The position numbers and the translations under genes were made by a program. DNA of 61,359 nucleotides, from contig CAZTFX010000005.1 in the NCBI GenBank assembly GCA_964613095.1, forward strand, positions 1-61,359, read 5' to 3'. The notes under the pieces are model-generated. The model was not told the DNA's origin. It did not search any database and was given only the letters and a program-made list of their open reading frames with translations. How positions within the stretch are numbered: position 1 is the first letter of the stretch; each line of letters starts with the position of its first letter. This document shows, in pieces, positions 34,530 to 44,409 of this stretch. Origin of the DNA: RGIG4576 sp964613095 (lineage in GTDB: Bacteria; Bacteroidota; Bacteroidia; Bacteroidales; Muribaculaceae).

Positions 34530-36412
34530 TTTTTCTTTTTCTTTATGAATTTATCAAAGTTGCCACCGTTATTGTTTTTCTTATCTTTTTCTTTGTTTTT
34601 TCGGTCATTGTCATCATATAGACTTCGGCTACGACGCTTTTTTTGTCCTCCTGTGAAATCGGTTGGATAGTCTTGCTTTTTTTTGTCTTTATCGTCATGA
34701 CGGAACACCTTAATTTCACTGCGAGAGGTGCGTTTTTTTCCTTTTCCGTCGTTAGAATAATCTTTATCAAGAACAGCAATTTCGGCATATACTCGTTTAC
34801 CGTAAAAATCAGTATTTTTTAATGCGTTTATAACACGGTGTGAGTCGCCTTTGTTTACGTCAAACAGTGAATATTTGCTTAACAAATCGATACGTCCCAA
34901 ATTTATGCGTGAACCTTTGGTGTTCTGGTTTATAAGTTCGATAAGATTTGGAGCAAAGAATCCATCAGCTTTACCTAAATTTACATAAATGCGTTCATAG
35001 CCTTTTTCGGCAGTGCGACGATCTTTTTCGTCAAGCGTAAGTCCGCGTGGGGCCTTACGTTCCCCGCGTTTACTTTTTTTCTCTGAAACCGGAATATCCA
35101 ATATTGGGGCGTCTTTATAATATTCAAGCAATCGGTTGAACTCAAGAGAAAGAACACGTTTAAGCAGGTCAACTCCGCTTAGCCAGTCTAATTTCTTCTT
35201 TATACCCGGCAAATATTTCTCCATTTCCTCATCATCTACTTTCACCTTTTCTATTTTATCGGCAAGGTTATATAATTGCTTTTCGATGATTTGTTGAGGT
35301 TTAGGCACTTCAAGGTGCTCAAAAGTTTTGCCAATGCGTTTCTCTATAAGGCGTATCTTGCTTTTCTCTTTGGAATGAATTATAGCTACCGATATTCCGG
35401 TTTTACCTGCACGTCCTGTACGACCGCTTCGATGAGTGTAAGTGGCTATATCGTCGGGGATTCCATAGTTGATAACGTGTGTCAAGTCGTTTACGTCCAG
35501 TCCGCGAGCTGCCACATCGGTTGCGACAAGTAGTTGCAGATTGCGTTCACGGAATTTTTTCATCACAGTGTCACGTTGAGCCTGTGAAAGGTCTCCATGA
35601 AGCGAATCGGCATTATATCCGTCTTCAATCAATTTATCGGCAATTTCTTGTGTGTCTCGCTTGGTGCGACAGAAGATAATGCCATAAATATTGGGATTGT
35701 GGTCGGCAATACGTTTCAACGCAAGGTATTTGTCTCGAGCTTGGACAAGATAATAAATGTGTCGCACGTTTTCGGCACCTTCATTACGAGTGCCTATAAC
35801 AAATTCTTGTGGGTTGTGCATGTAGTTTTTTGCAATCTTGGCAATTTCGGTAGGCATGGTAGCCGAAAAAAGTAGCATTTTTCGGTTTTCCGGGACATTT
35901 GAAAGAATTTCGTTAATGTCATCAACAAAACCCATATTAAGCATTTCATCGGCTTCATCAAGAATTACCGTGTGAACATGTTCCATCTTCACTGTGTTAC
36001 GTTTTATCAGGTCGATAAGACGCCCCGGTGTAGCTACAATGATTTGCACACCTTCTTTCAATGCACGTATTTGGCTTTCTATACTGGAACCGCCATATAC
36101 AGGAAGAACTTTCAGATTATCGATGTATTTGGAGTAATCGGCAAGGTCACTGCCTATTTGCAGACAGAGTTCGCGAGTAGGGGATAAAATTAATGCTTGC
36201 GGGCGTTTCAACTTAGTGTCGATACGCTGTAGAACCGGCAGTCCGAATGCAGCCGTTTTGCCTGTACCGGTTTGTGCTAGTGCCACTACATCATTGTTCT
36301 CATTTAGCAGGTGCGGTATTACTTTTTCCTGTACTGGCATAGGGGACGCATATCCCATTTCGGTTATAGCTTTCAATATATCCTCGCGGACGCCTAATTC
36401 TTCAAATGTCAT
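34526..36412 (-). CDS. DEAD-box RNA helicase with DbpA-type RNA-binding domain
   Basis: A 628-residue helicase. Motifs are AQTGTGKTAAFGLP (Walker A, about 43-56), PTRELCLQ, DEADEML, SAT, and HRSGRTGRAGKTG in the second RecA domain. A DbpA-like RNA-binding fold lies near 465-545 (YVNLGKADGF...INLGRIDLLSKYSLFDV). The tail from about 560 is very Lys/Arg-rich. It probably remodels structured RNA or ribosomal precursors, as CsdA/DeaD-type enzymes do. Confidence 0.93.
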   Translation of the reverse strand: MTFEELGVREDILKAITEMGYASPMPVQEKVIPHLLNENNDVVALAQTGTGKTAAFGLPVLQRIDTKLKRPQALILSPTRELCLQIGSDLADYSKYIDNLKVLPVYGGSSIESQIRALKEGVQIIVATPGRLIDLIKRNTVKMEHVHTVILDEADEMLNMGFVDDINEILSNVPENRKMLLFSATMPTEIAKIAKNYMHNPQEFVIGTRNEGAENVRHIYYLVQARDKYLALKRIADHNPNIYGIIFCRTKRDTQEIADKLIEDGYNADSLHGDLSQAQRDTVMKKFRERNLQLLVATDVAARGLDVNDLTHVINYGIPDDIATYTHRSGRTGRAGKTGISVAIIHSKEKSKIRLIEKRIGKTFEHLEVPKPQQIIEKQLYNLADKIEKVKVDDEEMEKYLPGIKKKLDWLSGVDLLKRVLSLEFNRLLEYYKDAPILDIPVSEKKSKRGERKAPRGLTLDEKDRRTAEKGYERIYVNLGKADGFFAPNLIELINQNTKGSRINLGRIDLLSKYSLFDVNKGDSHRVINALKNTDFYGKRVYAEIAVLDKDYSNDGKGKKRTSRSEIKVFRHDDKDKKKQDYPTDFTGGQKKRRSRSLYDDNDRKNKEKDKKNNNGGNFDKFIKKKKK

Positions 36413-36485
36413 AATGATAATCTATTTTAATATTTGCGCTAATAAAATTAAAGCATAAAACAAAGGGGGCGTTAATATGCTGTGG

Positions 36486-36516
36486 CAAAGATACACATAA
36501 AATCCCTAACCACCAA
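36486..36516 (-). promoter_or_regulatory. Promoter of the DEAD-box helicase gene
   Basis: TTG (36516-36514) and TATCTTTG (36493-36486) on the minus strand with a 20-nt spacer. A leader of about 65 nt follows. Confidence 0.65.
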
Positions 36517-36579
36517 TAATCAGTGCAATATCTCAAAATTGCGTTTGGTGATAAAGAAACGAGATAAACTATAAAAAAT

Positions 36580-36610
36580 AATGCCCCACAGTTTAACCCT
36601 GTAAGGCATT
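36580..36610 (-). terminator. Terminator of the lipoprotein gene at 36651-37220
   Basis: AATGCC (36580-36585) pairs with GGCATT (36605-36610) and ACAG with CTGT inside. A T run follows on the minus strand. Confidence 0.7.
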
Positions 36611-36650
36611 AATCGATAGATTTTGACGTAATCAATTAAGGCACGTGGTC

Positions 36651-37220
36651 TTAGACTCCATCAATACGGAGTACATAACGGAACATAGCAGTTTCTGGAT
36701 TGAACCATTCCTCGTTTTTTGTTTCGGGATATAAGTCAAAATATTTGGTATCACATATAATGTGTTTTTTGTCTATCCCTATAACGTTAATTTCTCTTTT
36801 GTTGTCATTGCTACAAGACAGTGATATAATACCTTCCTTTATTATCCAAGTTCCTTCGAATTCTTCTGTGTGGAATCCTATAAAACGCTTAATTACAAAT
36901 TTACCATCGTCAATGAATCGACATTGGTGTATAATAGGCGTACCTGTAAGTAGTTTTGCTAACGGTTTTAGCTCTCCGTTATCATGTAAACAAGCAGGAG
37001 AGGTTGTTGTCCACACTGTATCTGTTAACATGTTTATTAATGTCTTGTCATCAAAGATAACAGTTGCAACGATGGTCGAATCTCCTAACGGAATCTTTCC
37101 AAGGCTTTCCTCTACTTTATCACCTCTGGAATCATTGTTGGGCTCGTCGTTATTACAAGCCATAAGGCTTATTGATAATAAAGCCAATAAACTTAATATT
37201 TTCAATGTGAACGTTTTCAT
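36651..37220 (-). CDS. Hypothetical lipoprotein
   Basis: A 189-residue protein whose signal peptide ends in a lipobox (SISLMAC, Cys22), followed by an Asn/Asp-rich linker. The body has short beta-strand-like segments (FVIKRFIGFHTEEFEGTWII, then ISLSCSNDNKREINVIGI) that recall lipocalin-like domains, but the family is not clear. It is a single-gene unit with its own terminator. A TATTTTTG box on the minus strand at 37263-37256 may be its -7 element. Confidence 0.65.
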   Translation of the reverse strand: MKTFTLKILSLLALLSISLMACNNDEPNNDSRGDKVEESLGKIPLGDSTIVATVIFDDKTLINMLTDTVWTTTSPACLHDNGELKPLAKLLTGTPIIHQCRFIDDGKFVIKRFIGFHTEEFEGTWIIKEGIISLSCSNDNKREINVIGIDKKHIICDTKYFDLYPETKNEEWFNPETAMFRYVLRIDGV

Positions 37221-37387
37221 GATTTATAATATTATAAAGTTCTAATAATCACGAGCAAAAATATGAATGTTTTTACAAAAAAAGTGATGATGTATTAAAA
37301 ATATAAATGATTTAATGTAGATTAACAAATTAAGTTGTAATATATTCTTAATGTGTTTTGTCATTACAGAGTTTGTATTAAAACAAG

Positions 37388-37419
37388 CAGGTGTAACCCG
37401 GATGATGGGGTTACACCTG
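37388..37419 (-). terminator. Terminator of the Cys/Lys-rich secreted protein gene
   Basis: A perfect 12-bp GC-rich stem (37388-37399 with 37408-37419) and an 8-nt loop. The minus-strand continuation is T-rich. Confidence 0.8.
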
Positions 37420-37444
37420 TTCTATTCATTGGGTTAAAAAATTG

Positions 37445-37744
37445 TTATTTCTTGTTACAAGGCTTTGCTTGTTTGCATTGTTGCTTGTAGTGCTTGCATT
37501 CCGACTTTGCTTTTGTACAAGCGTTCTTGTCGCACTTGCAATCGGCACACTTTGCAGCCTTACATTCATCAGAACATGCTTTACAGTCGGTACAGGTATT
37601 TTGCTGACAATTTGTTTTACTTTTGGTACATTCTACCTTTTGTTGTGGACATTTTGCTGTAGAACAATTATTGTCGGCATAAATTGTTGCTGAACCGGCA
37701 ATGAGAGCTATAGCCATTATGGCTGTTACAAATAATTTTTTCAT
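37445..37744 (-). CDS. Small secreted Cys/Lys-rich protein, metallothionein-like
   Basis: 99 residues from the ATG at 37744. The open frame extends to 37777, but that region overlaps a TACATTTG promoter box (37782-37775). A signal peptide ends near IYA. The mature part has 15 Cys among about 77 residues, spaced by two to four Lys/Thr/Ala/Asp residues (for example CTDCKACSDEC, CADCKCDKNAC). No catalytic motif is visible. A periplasmic or surface metal- or redox-buffering role is inferred from composition only; an extensively disulfide-bonded protein is the alternative. It has a strong terminator of its own. Confidence 0.65.
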   Translation of the reverse strand: MKKLFVTAIMAIALIAGSATIYADNNCSTAKCPQQKVECTKSKTNCQQNTCTDCKACSDECKAAKCADCKCDKNACTKAKSECKHYKQQCKQAKPCNKK

Positions 37745-37774
37745 AATCTTTTCAATTAAATTAATGATACATTG

Positions 37775-37782
37775 CAAATGTA
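37775..37782 (-). promoter_or_regulatory. -7 box of the Cys/Lys-rich protein gene
   Basis: TACATTTG on the minus strand, 30 nt before the chosen ATG. No good -33 partner was seen. Confidence 0.45.
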
Positions 37783-37875
37783 GTGTATCTTTTTCTAATT
37801 AGAAAGAATATTTATGTGCAGAAATCTTAAATAAATTGAAAACTCAAATTGTGAAATTTAAGAATCCGTTTTAAT

Positions 37876-38355
37876 TTAATTTTTCTCGATTAAGACTGTC
37901 GCATATGCCGAGATTCCCTCTTGACGACCTGTAAAGCCTAATTTTTCGGTAGTGGTGGCTTTTATTGAGATGTCGTCGATGTCGCAACCAATGCATTTTG
38001 CAAGTTCTTGTTGCATGGCAGGAATATGTGGATTGATTTTGGGTTGTTCTGCACAAATGGTTATATCGGCATTACCGAAAGAGTAACCTTTTCGGGTGAG
38101 TAGTTCCATGACCTCCACAAGCAGTTTACGGCTGTCGGCTCCTTTATAACGTGGATCTGTGTCGGGAAAATGAAAACCGATATCGCGCATATTTGCTGCT
38201 CCTAAAAGTGCGTCGCATAGTGCATGGATGGCAACGTCGGCGTCACTATGTCCCAAAAGCCCCAATGTGTGTGGTATTTTCACACCGCACAACCATAGTT
38301 CACGACCTTCCACAAAACGATGAACGTCAAATCCCATTCCTACTCTAATTTTCAT
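37876..38355 (-). CDS. ispF: 2-C-methyl-D-erythritol 2,4-cyclodiphosphate synthase
   Basis: A 159-residue enzyme of the non-mevalonate isoprenoid pathway. Metal ligands Asp10 and His12 are in MGFDVHRF, with the following HSDADVAIHALCDALLG stretch holding the third His. It forms isopentenyl-precursor cyclodiphosphate with release of CMP. It is the last gene of the rex-FAH-porU-porV-ispF run, 19 nt after porV. Confidence 0.95.
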   Translation of the reverse strand: MKIRVGMGFDVHRFVEGRELWLCGVKIPHTLGLLGHSDADVAIHALCDALLGAANMRDIGFHFPDTDPRYKGADSRKLLVEVMELLTRKGYSFGNADITICAEQPKINPHIPAMQQELAKCIGCDIDDISIKATTTEKLGFTGRQEGISAYATVLIEKN

Positions 38356-38374
38356 GTTTGCTATGTGTTAGAAA

Positions 38375-39568
38375 TTATTTACCGAAAAGATTTTTTAGAC
38401 CATCCATGTCGAATGTCAAGGAGAAACGTAGTGTTTGGTCCAATGGGCTGCTTTGTGCTGTTGCTATCATATAGGCAGCATCGAGACGTACAACGTTCAA
38501 TGCAAAACCGGCACCAAGACCGAAATATTGACGATTTCCTTTATATTGACTTTCGTGATAATATCCTGCGCGTAAAAAGAATTGCTGATTATAGCTGTAT
38601 TCGGCTCCTATTGAATAATTAATTTCTTTTAATTCTTCACTGAAACCACCGGGTGCATCACTGAATGAATTAAAAATACCGCTAATGGGTGACATGTCTT
38701 TCCATTCTTGCAATGCGTCTTCATAGGCTATTTGGTCTTCGTAATCACTTAACCTAGGTTTTGTAGGAACCAATAATTTATTTACATCAAGTGCTAATGC
38801 TAAATTGTGGTAATCGGCAAGAGGAAACATAAACATTGTTCCGAGCCTTAGATTTGTAGGAAGGAATGCCGGTTCGTTTCCACCGCTATAAGACACTTTA
38901 CTACCGATGTTTGATATGTTGAATCCGAGTGACCATTGACATTCGTTGCGTCCCACAATAGGATAGGTGGTGTAGTAGCCGGAAATGTCGGCGGCAAAAG
39001 CTGACGCGCCTTTGGTGTCGTCACTGGAGGAAGATTCGTCAAAAGATAGATCGGAATAAACATATCGTAACGCAACACCCATAGAAAAACTATTGGATAG
39101 TTTACGAGAGTAACCCAAATCAAGTGCCATTTCAAATGGGTTAATGCTATTGATAAGATTGTTGTCGTTGTCGGTCATTGAAACCTCTCCCAATGAGAAG
39201 TAGCGTAAAGACGCGCTTATTGCCTGATTATCCTCATTACCGAGTTTCCAATAACCCGCAATATTGGCAAGATATATATCGTTAACCAATTTTCTTAACC
39301 AAGGTGTGTAAGACACCGAAACTCCGGCTTTGCTGTAAGCAAAAGCATATTTTGATGGATTCCAATATTGTGAATTTGCATCGGGGTCGGTTGCAGCTCC
39401 AAGATCACCCATGGAGGCGCCTCTTGCGTCGGGGACGATACCTAAGGATGTTACGCCTGTAGTGATAGGATTAAACTCATTTTTCAGGCTCTCTTGAGCA
39501 TTTACAATACAAGGTGTGATTGTAAATACCATTAGGAATATGATTACGATTCGCGATATTGTTTTCAT
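38375..39568 (-). CDS. porV: T9SS outer-membrane shuttle protein PorV
   Basis: A 397-residue protein with a signal peptide ending at VNAQ. The FadL-like barrel starts with NPITTGVTSLGIVPDARGASMGDLGAA and YWNPSKYAFA, characteristic of PorV (also called LptO). PorV collects T9SS cargo from the Sov translocon and delivers it to PorU. It lies 88 nt after porU and 19 nt before ispF. Confidence 0.93.
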   Translation of the reverse strand: MKTISRIVIIFLMVFTITPCIVNAQESLKNEFNPITTGVTSLGIVPDARGASMGDLGAATDPDANSQYWNPSKYAFAYSKAGVSVSYTPWLRKLVNDIYLANIAGYWKLGNEDNQAISASLRYFSLGEVSMTDNDNNLINSINPFEMALDLGYSRKLSNSFSMGVALRYVYSDLSFDESSSSDDTKGASAFAADISGYYTTYPIVGRNECQWSLGFNISNIGSKVSYSGGNEPAFLPTNLRLGTMFMFPLADYHNLALALDVNKLLVPTKPRLSDYEDQIAYEDALQEWKDMSPISGIFNSFSDAPGGFSEELKEINYSIGAEYSYNQQFFLRAGYYHESQYKGNRQYFGLGAGFALNVVRLDAAYMIATAQSSPLDQTLRFSLTFDMDGLKNLFGK

Positions 39569-39656
39569 TGAATTGCAGTTTGTTATTTATATGGTATATA
39601 ACTGCATTTTTGTTGAAATATTGTATTTGTATCGTTAAAAGTTGGTGTAATGGATG

Positions 39657-42600
39657 TTATTCTTTAAGAACAATTATTTCAATAGGTTGGCTAACCCCAT
39701 GTCCTTCATCTCCATAAAAAGACGAATATAACGTGTATCTGCCGGGTTTCACTCGGTCTCCGTTCATGTCTTTTAAATCCCATGAAAAAGATGTTCCGGA
39801 AACTTCTTTTGTCAAAATGGTATTGTCGGCATTGTCGCATACGTGTAAATAACAATTGCTTACGTTACAATCCGTTTTAAGTTCAAGAGCCAATGAGGTG
39901 CGTACAGCTTCATCGTGGGAGATAAGTTCGCAATTGTTTTCTTCTTCCACGACATGGAAAAAGGCTTCTTTAAATGTGGTATTTCCGGCAATGTCGCTTA
40001 CTTCCAAACGTAAGGTATGTTTACCTGTTGACAGATTGTATAGTTGTATGTTTCCTATGATTGTTTTTGTGCCATCTTGAGCTGTCGTGTAATTGCTTAA
40101 TGACGGTATGTTGTTATTGTCGATAAGCAACTTCATTGAACCTTGTATGTCGTTTGCCTTGGTGTTTATGGCATAATCGTCGTTTGCTATAAATGTAACG
40201 ATGGGATTTCTTGTGACCCTAACCTGATTCTTTATATTTTGACCGTTAATTGAAATCATGGAAATATCGGGAGTATTATCGTCATTTAATTTGGTGGTTT
40301 CATCAAAGGCTGTGATGACAAATCTATCTTCGTAACCTGATACAATCCTATTGTCGTCGCTTTGTGCAAAAATGCGAATTAAACAAGAATCACCTGCCGC
40401 CATACAATTGGCAGGTAATGTGATGGATGTGTTGAATTTTCCGTTTTCCGCTTTGGATGTCACGTGGCAAAGTTTTTCGCGAGGATAGAACGATGGATAA
40501 ATACTTTTTGTGCTTGGTGACGTTATGTCTTTAAATTTAACGGCTTTATCGAAAACTGAAATAGTAACATTTCCATTAAAAGATTTATCAACAATGCCTT
40601 CTGCTGTATTGATTATACCCGAAATTTTTACTGTTGATAGTGGAGATAATGCAATATCGCCGGTTCCTACAGAAATATCGTTTATCGAATTTATTTTACA
40701 ACGATTCAAGGGGAAGCGGAATTTTACGGCAGGATCACCGAAAAGCGTGAAGCTGAGTTTGTTGTAATTGTAGGCTGTCCCAAACGTTTTTTTAGCCTCC
40801 ATGCAAGCCTCTCCAATGGTGCGATATTCACCTTTTTCGTTCAATGTAAACAAAATTTGAGCAAGGGCTTTGTTTAATTTGTCGTTTTGAGACGAATATA
40901 CGGTGCGTGTGGCAGCGAGCACACCAATGGCACCGCCACCGGGTGTTAATATCATTTCTTCGCTGATACATCTTGATTCGTTGTCATATTGAGCTGCATC
41001 GCACCCTGCAATAACGAAAAATGGTAAATTGTGGTATTTTGTGTTTAAAACTTTTGCTTTATTCCAAATGCGATTATCTCTAGTGAAAGCTATAGGTCCT
41101 GCATGACCTATGTAGGATATGTAGCTCAATCCTTCTTTTAATAACCGTTCTGCTTTATCGCGTCCGTCGTTTTCTGTTCCATTTGAATTTTCGTTTAAGT
41201 TGGTATGCGTGAACCATTCCTGATATATTTTTTCGATATTCAGGTTTTGTCCTCCAATAGTTTCGGTCAGTATATCTTCAAGACCTTCGGCTTGAGATGT
41301 GTGCAGATCGTTATCACCCTTATCGGAAATAATCAATACGTCGCTTTTCCATTTTTCGTGGGTATCCCTTGTTATGTAATCGTAGATTTTGGCAATTGCG
41401 ACTTCTGCGTCTTCTATAGTTTTTGCAGGGATACGTCCTATGCTGATGGAAAGAATGTCGGTTGGCAATGATTTCCCTGAACCGTCGGCTAAGAATCCGA
41501 AGAAGTCATCGGTGGTATAAGATGAAACTATACCTTGACTGTCGTTACTTTGATATGTGAGTAACTGATTTTCGCTTTTCCCTCCATTAAGACTTCGGTT
41601 GTCATAAGAACCACAACCAAGAAGAATAAGATATTTTAATTTTTCGGGGTTACGGTCATATAGCATTTTTAAAAACAGTCGATATGCCATGGCATCTTGT
41701 GTACCGGAGGAAAATTCATTGAAAATATCTTCTTCATCTGCATTGATTACGCTGAAATTGTCATGATTACGGTGAATCTCGGCAAGTTTTTCGGCTTGTG
41801 TTTTGAAGTTGGTAGGATAAATGATTACCATATCGGGAGTCTCATGTCCGTGTAAATTTTGGTTGTTTATTATGCCTGTTATGGTTACCGATTTTAGACT
41901 TTTTTCCGGTTTGAAAGCTATGTATTGTCCTATTGTTTCACGAGATAATTGAAATGTATTGTTTTCGGAACTTCCATTGAGTGTAAATTGATTCTTGGGA
42001 GTTCCGTCGGTTACGTTCCACACCAGTACGGTTTCGTCGATATTCTTTAATGTGACTCTATGCGCCATAGTGGTGTTGATGAATCCCAATCGCATTTGTG
42101 TACTATCGGTGGGGAAGGTTGTGTCTTTTGTGTAAGTTACGGTATAATAATCCAAATTGGCTGAATTAATGCCGGTGTCTGTGATGTTTATTTTTAATGA
42201 ATAGTTGTCGGCTATGGCAACATCGGCAGAACTCCCCATTGGTGTGCAAATCTCAAACTTTCGGTTGGGATTTAATATGGGTAATGAGTTGGAAGTTAGG
42301 GGAATTTCAGTGTCGTTGATTGTTGCTGAGACGGTAGTGGCGGCATCCACACTGCTCCCGATGGAAAACAGAAGTGTCATGGGGGAGGCTTCAACGCGAT
42401 TGGGTAATGAAAACGTTAAATCGTAGTCTTCCAATAGATTTTCTCCATAGAAAGTTTTACCGCTGCAAAGAAATGAAAACATTTCATTATTGTGGTGAGT
42501 GTAATCGTAACACTTTTCCAAATATACGATTTCGGTTGTTTCTACGTCGGTTACCGTATTGACATGCAAAACTTGAAACTCTTCACTATCGGTTATAAAA

Positions 42601-43013
42601 TAGTGTCCGTATTTTGAATACGGATTTATAGTGCCTGTATAATAGCTGTTTCCGGAATCGGTGTTGAAAACCATTTCGGTGGCACCCTTTGCATAAAAAA
42701 TGATTTTTTCATTAAATGTGGTTGTTGGTATTTGAGATAAATCATCAGGAAGAGATTCATTGAGTACCTCATCAGTCATATATCCGCCATTACCGAAAAT
42801 CTTTATTTTGCTAATGTCGTTAAATCCCATTTCTGCAAGTTGCCCGGCAGTAATTTCATGTACACCGGTTTCAGTTACTCTTATTTTCGCCCATTTGCCT
42901 GTTGCGAGTTTTGAGGTTGTCGTAAAATGGGTAGTAGGTAGTGCCGATACATTATGAGAAGTGGAAAATATTGTGAAAAACAATATAAGCCCGATGATAG
43001 TCTTTAATTTCAT
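39657..43013 (-). CDS. porU: T9SS C-terminal signal peptidase/sortase PorU
   Basis: An 1118-residue gingipain-like (C25) cysteine peptidase. The catalytic pair is His637 in SYIGHAGP and Cys671 in FVIAGCDAA. A signal peptide (1-24) and a long N-terminal beta region precede the peptidase, and a beta-rich region with a FlgD-like end (GDRVKPGRYTLY) follows. PorU removes the C-terminal signal of T9SS cargo at the cell surface and attaches the cargo to lipopolysaccharide. It lies directly upstream of porV. Confidence 0.94.
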   Translation of the reverse strand: MKLKTIIGLILFFTIFSTSHNVSALPTTHFTTTSKLATGKWAKIRVTETGVHEITAGQLAEMGFNDISKIKIFGNGGYMTDEVLNESLPDDLSQIPTTTFNEKIIFYAKGATEMVFNTDSGNSYYTGTINPYSKYGHYFITDSEEFQVLHVNTVTDVETTEIVYLEKCYDYTHHNNEMFSFLCSGKTFYGENLLEDYDLTFSLPNRVEASPMTLLFSIGSSVDAATTVSATINDTEIPLTSNSLPILNPNRKFEICTPMGSSADVAIADNYSLKINITDTGINSANLDYYTVTYTKDTTFPTDSTQMRLGFINTTMAHRVTLKNIDETVLVWNVTDGTPKNQFTLNGSSENNTFQLSRETIGQYIAFKPEKSLKSVTITGIINNQNLHGHETPDMVIIYPTNFKTQAEKLAEIHRNHDNFSVINADEEDIFNEFSSGTQDAMAYRLFLKMLYDRNPEKLKYLILLGCGSYDNRSLNGGKSENQLLTYQSNDSQGIVSSYTTDDFFGFLADGSGKSLPTDILSISIGRIPAKTIEDAEVAIAKIYDYITRDTHEKWKSDVLIISDKGDNDLHTSQAEGLEDILTETIGGQNLNIEKIYQEWFTHTNLNENSNGTENDGRDKAERLLKEGLSYISYIGHAGPIAFTRDNRIWNKAKVLNTKYHNLPFFVIAGCDAAQYDNESRCISEEMILTPGGGAIGVLAATRTVYSSQNDKLNKALAQILFTLNEKGEYRTIGEACMEAKKTFGTAYNYNKLSFTLFGDPAVKFRFPLNRCKINSINDISVGTGDIALSPLSTVKISGIINTAEGIVDKSFNGNVTISVFDKAVKFKDITSPSTKSIYPSFYPREKLCHVTSKAENGKFNTSITLPANCMAAGDSCLIRIFAQSDDNRIVSGYEDRFVITAFDETTKLNDDNTPDISMISINGQNIKNQVRVTRNPIVTFIANDDYAINTKANDIQGSMKLLIDNNNIPSLSNYTTAQDGTKTIIGNIQLYNLSTGKHTLRLEVSDIAGNTTFKEAFFHVVEEENNCELISHDEAVRTSLALELKTDCNVSNCYLHVCDNADNTILTKEVSGTSFSWDLKDMNGDRVKPGRYTLYSSFYGDEGHGVSQPIEIIVLKE

Positions 43014-43036
43014 GGGTAATATATCTTTTTTAAAAG

Positions 43037-43621
43037 TTATTTTACTTTAAAATGTAGTAATTCGTTTTCTCCAAGTTTGCCTGTGATGGAGTCGTTTATT
43101 GATAGCTTAAATCCGCTTTCAGGTTTGAACCCGGTATATAAAATATCTCCGATTTTGAATGTGTAGTATTTGCTTAATTCTTCAATGAGACTGTCTATGT
43201 TAAGGAGCATTTCGGATGTGTTTAATTCAATGTTTGTGCCGAGGGTGGTTTTTATGGTTATAATGTTGTTCTGTGATAAATCAAAGTTTTCAAGCAAAAC
43301 AAAATCACCAAGTATTGCGGCACTATCAAAAGCATTGATGGCAGAAGCCGAAGCGTCAATTTTTGCCTGAGAACTAAAACCGTGTGCTTCAACACAAAGT
43401 CCTACTGTGACGGCATCGTAATAACGTGGAGCAAATCGTTTTGCTATGTTTTTGCCTAATCGGTTAATTCTTACGACAAGAGCCGGATGTGCTATGAATT
43501 TTTGTGCAAAATCGGGTAGGAATAAGGGTTTTCCGTCTTTTAATAAAGACGAATCAGCCATGAGATATACTTGCGCTTGTTCCGATGTGTTGTAATTACC
43601 TTTGATTCCTATAACTTTCAT
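43037..43621 (-). CDS. Fumarylacetoacetate hydrolase-family protein
   Basis: A 194-residue protein close to the fumarylacetoacetate hydrolase fold: YLMADSSLLKDGKPLFLPDF near the start, DAVTVGLCVEAHGF in the middle and KIGDILYTGF near the end. Typical family members start similarly, with a metal site of acidic residues; here the usual ExE...D set is not obvious, and the protein is short. Family members hydrolyse or decarboxylate diketo acids. The substrate is unknown. It lies between rex and porU on the same strand. Confidence 0.7.
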   Translation of the reverse strand: MKVIGIKGNYNTSEQAQVYLMADSSLLKDGKPLFLPDFAQKFIAHPALVVRINRLGKNIAKRFAPRYYDAVTVGLCVEAHGFSSQAKIDASASAINAFDSAAILGDFVLLENFDLSQNNIITIKTTLGTNIELNTSEMLLNIDSLIEELSKYYTFKIGDILYTGFKPESGFKLSINDSITGKLGENELLHFKVK

Positions 43622-43646
43622 TTGCCGAAAGGTGTTAAAGAGTTAA

Positions 43647-44297
43647 TTAGATACCGTTTTCTTGCATGCGATTATATATGAGGGCAAGATGAGCATAAAT
43701 CGATGTGTTTTGAATCACAATGTTTTCGGGTGCTTTAATCCTGTATGGTGTAAAATTCCATATAGCTTTCAATCCGCATGCTATCATTTTGTCGGCAGCC
43801 TCTTGGGCGTGTTCAACGGGGACAGCGAGAATACCAATTTCGGTACCTGTGGCTTTCTGTTGTGATTTCATGTCGGAAATGTTATAGATAGGCACACCGC
43901 ATATATCGGTTCCTGCTATTTCCGGCTTTACATCAAATCCAGCTATAATGTTTAGTCCGTATTGCGACAAACCTGAGTCACGCATTAAAGCACCACCCAA
44001 ACTGCCGACACCAACCATGAACGCATTGTGGATTTCCTTGAATCCAAGAAAATCGGCAAGTTCATGAACAAGTGTTTTTACCTCATATCCTATTCTCGTT
44101 TTGCCTTTGATATTTAGAAAAGACAGGTCTTTTGCAATCTGTGACGCATCGACTTTTATTTCTTTGGAAATCTGAGTTGATGAAACATACTCTACGTCTT
44201 GACTTTGTAAAAGCTGCACATAGGCAAGATACCATGGCAATCGTCTCAAAGTAGGTTCAGGTAGAATAGTACGTGTTTTATGTTGTAATTCAGCCAT
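43647..44297 (-). CDS. rex: Redox-sensing transcriptional repressor Rex
   Basis: A 216-residue regulator. The winged helix (about 15-80) includes LPWYLAYVQLLQ and STQISKEIKVDASQIAKDL. The Rossmann domain has VGVGSLGGAL for NAD(H). Rex senses the NADH/NAD+ ratio and represses fermentation and respiration genes. It is first in a minus-strand run that continues to porU and porV, with a clear promoter upstream. Confidence 0.95.
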   Translation of the reverse strand: MAELQHKTRTILPEPTLRRLPWYLAYVQLLQSQDVEYVSSTQISKEIKVDASQIAKDLSFLNIKGKTRIGYEVKTLVHELADFLGFKEIHNAFMVGVGSLGGALMRDSGLSQYGLNIIAGFDVKPEIAGTDICGVPIYNISDMKSQQKATGTEIGILAVPVEHAQEAADKMIACGLKAIWNFTPYRIKAPENIVIQNTSIYAHLALIYNRMQENGI

Positions 44298-44322
44298 TTT
44301 TAGTTACAATACATATAATGTG

Positions 44323-44354
44323 CAAAAATACAAATTATTCCATTTATCCCCAAA
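44323..44354 (-). promoter_or_regulatory. Promoter of rex
   Basis: TTTG (44354-44351) and TATTTTTG (44330-44323) on the minus strand, 20-nt spacer. Confidence 0.65.
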
Positions 44355-44409
44355 TTTTTAACTTTTCATACAAATTTTGAAGAATCCAAATAAATATTTT
44401 GAGGGAGGT

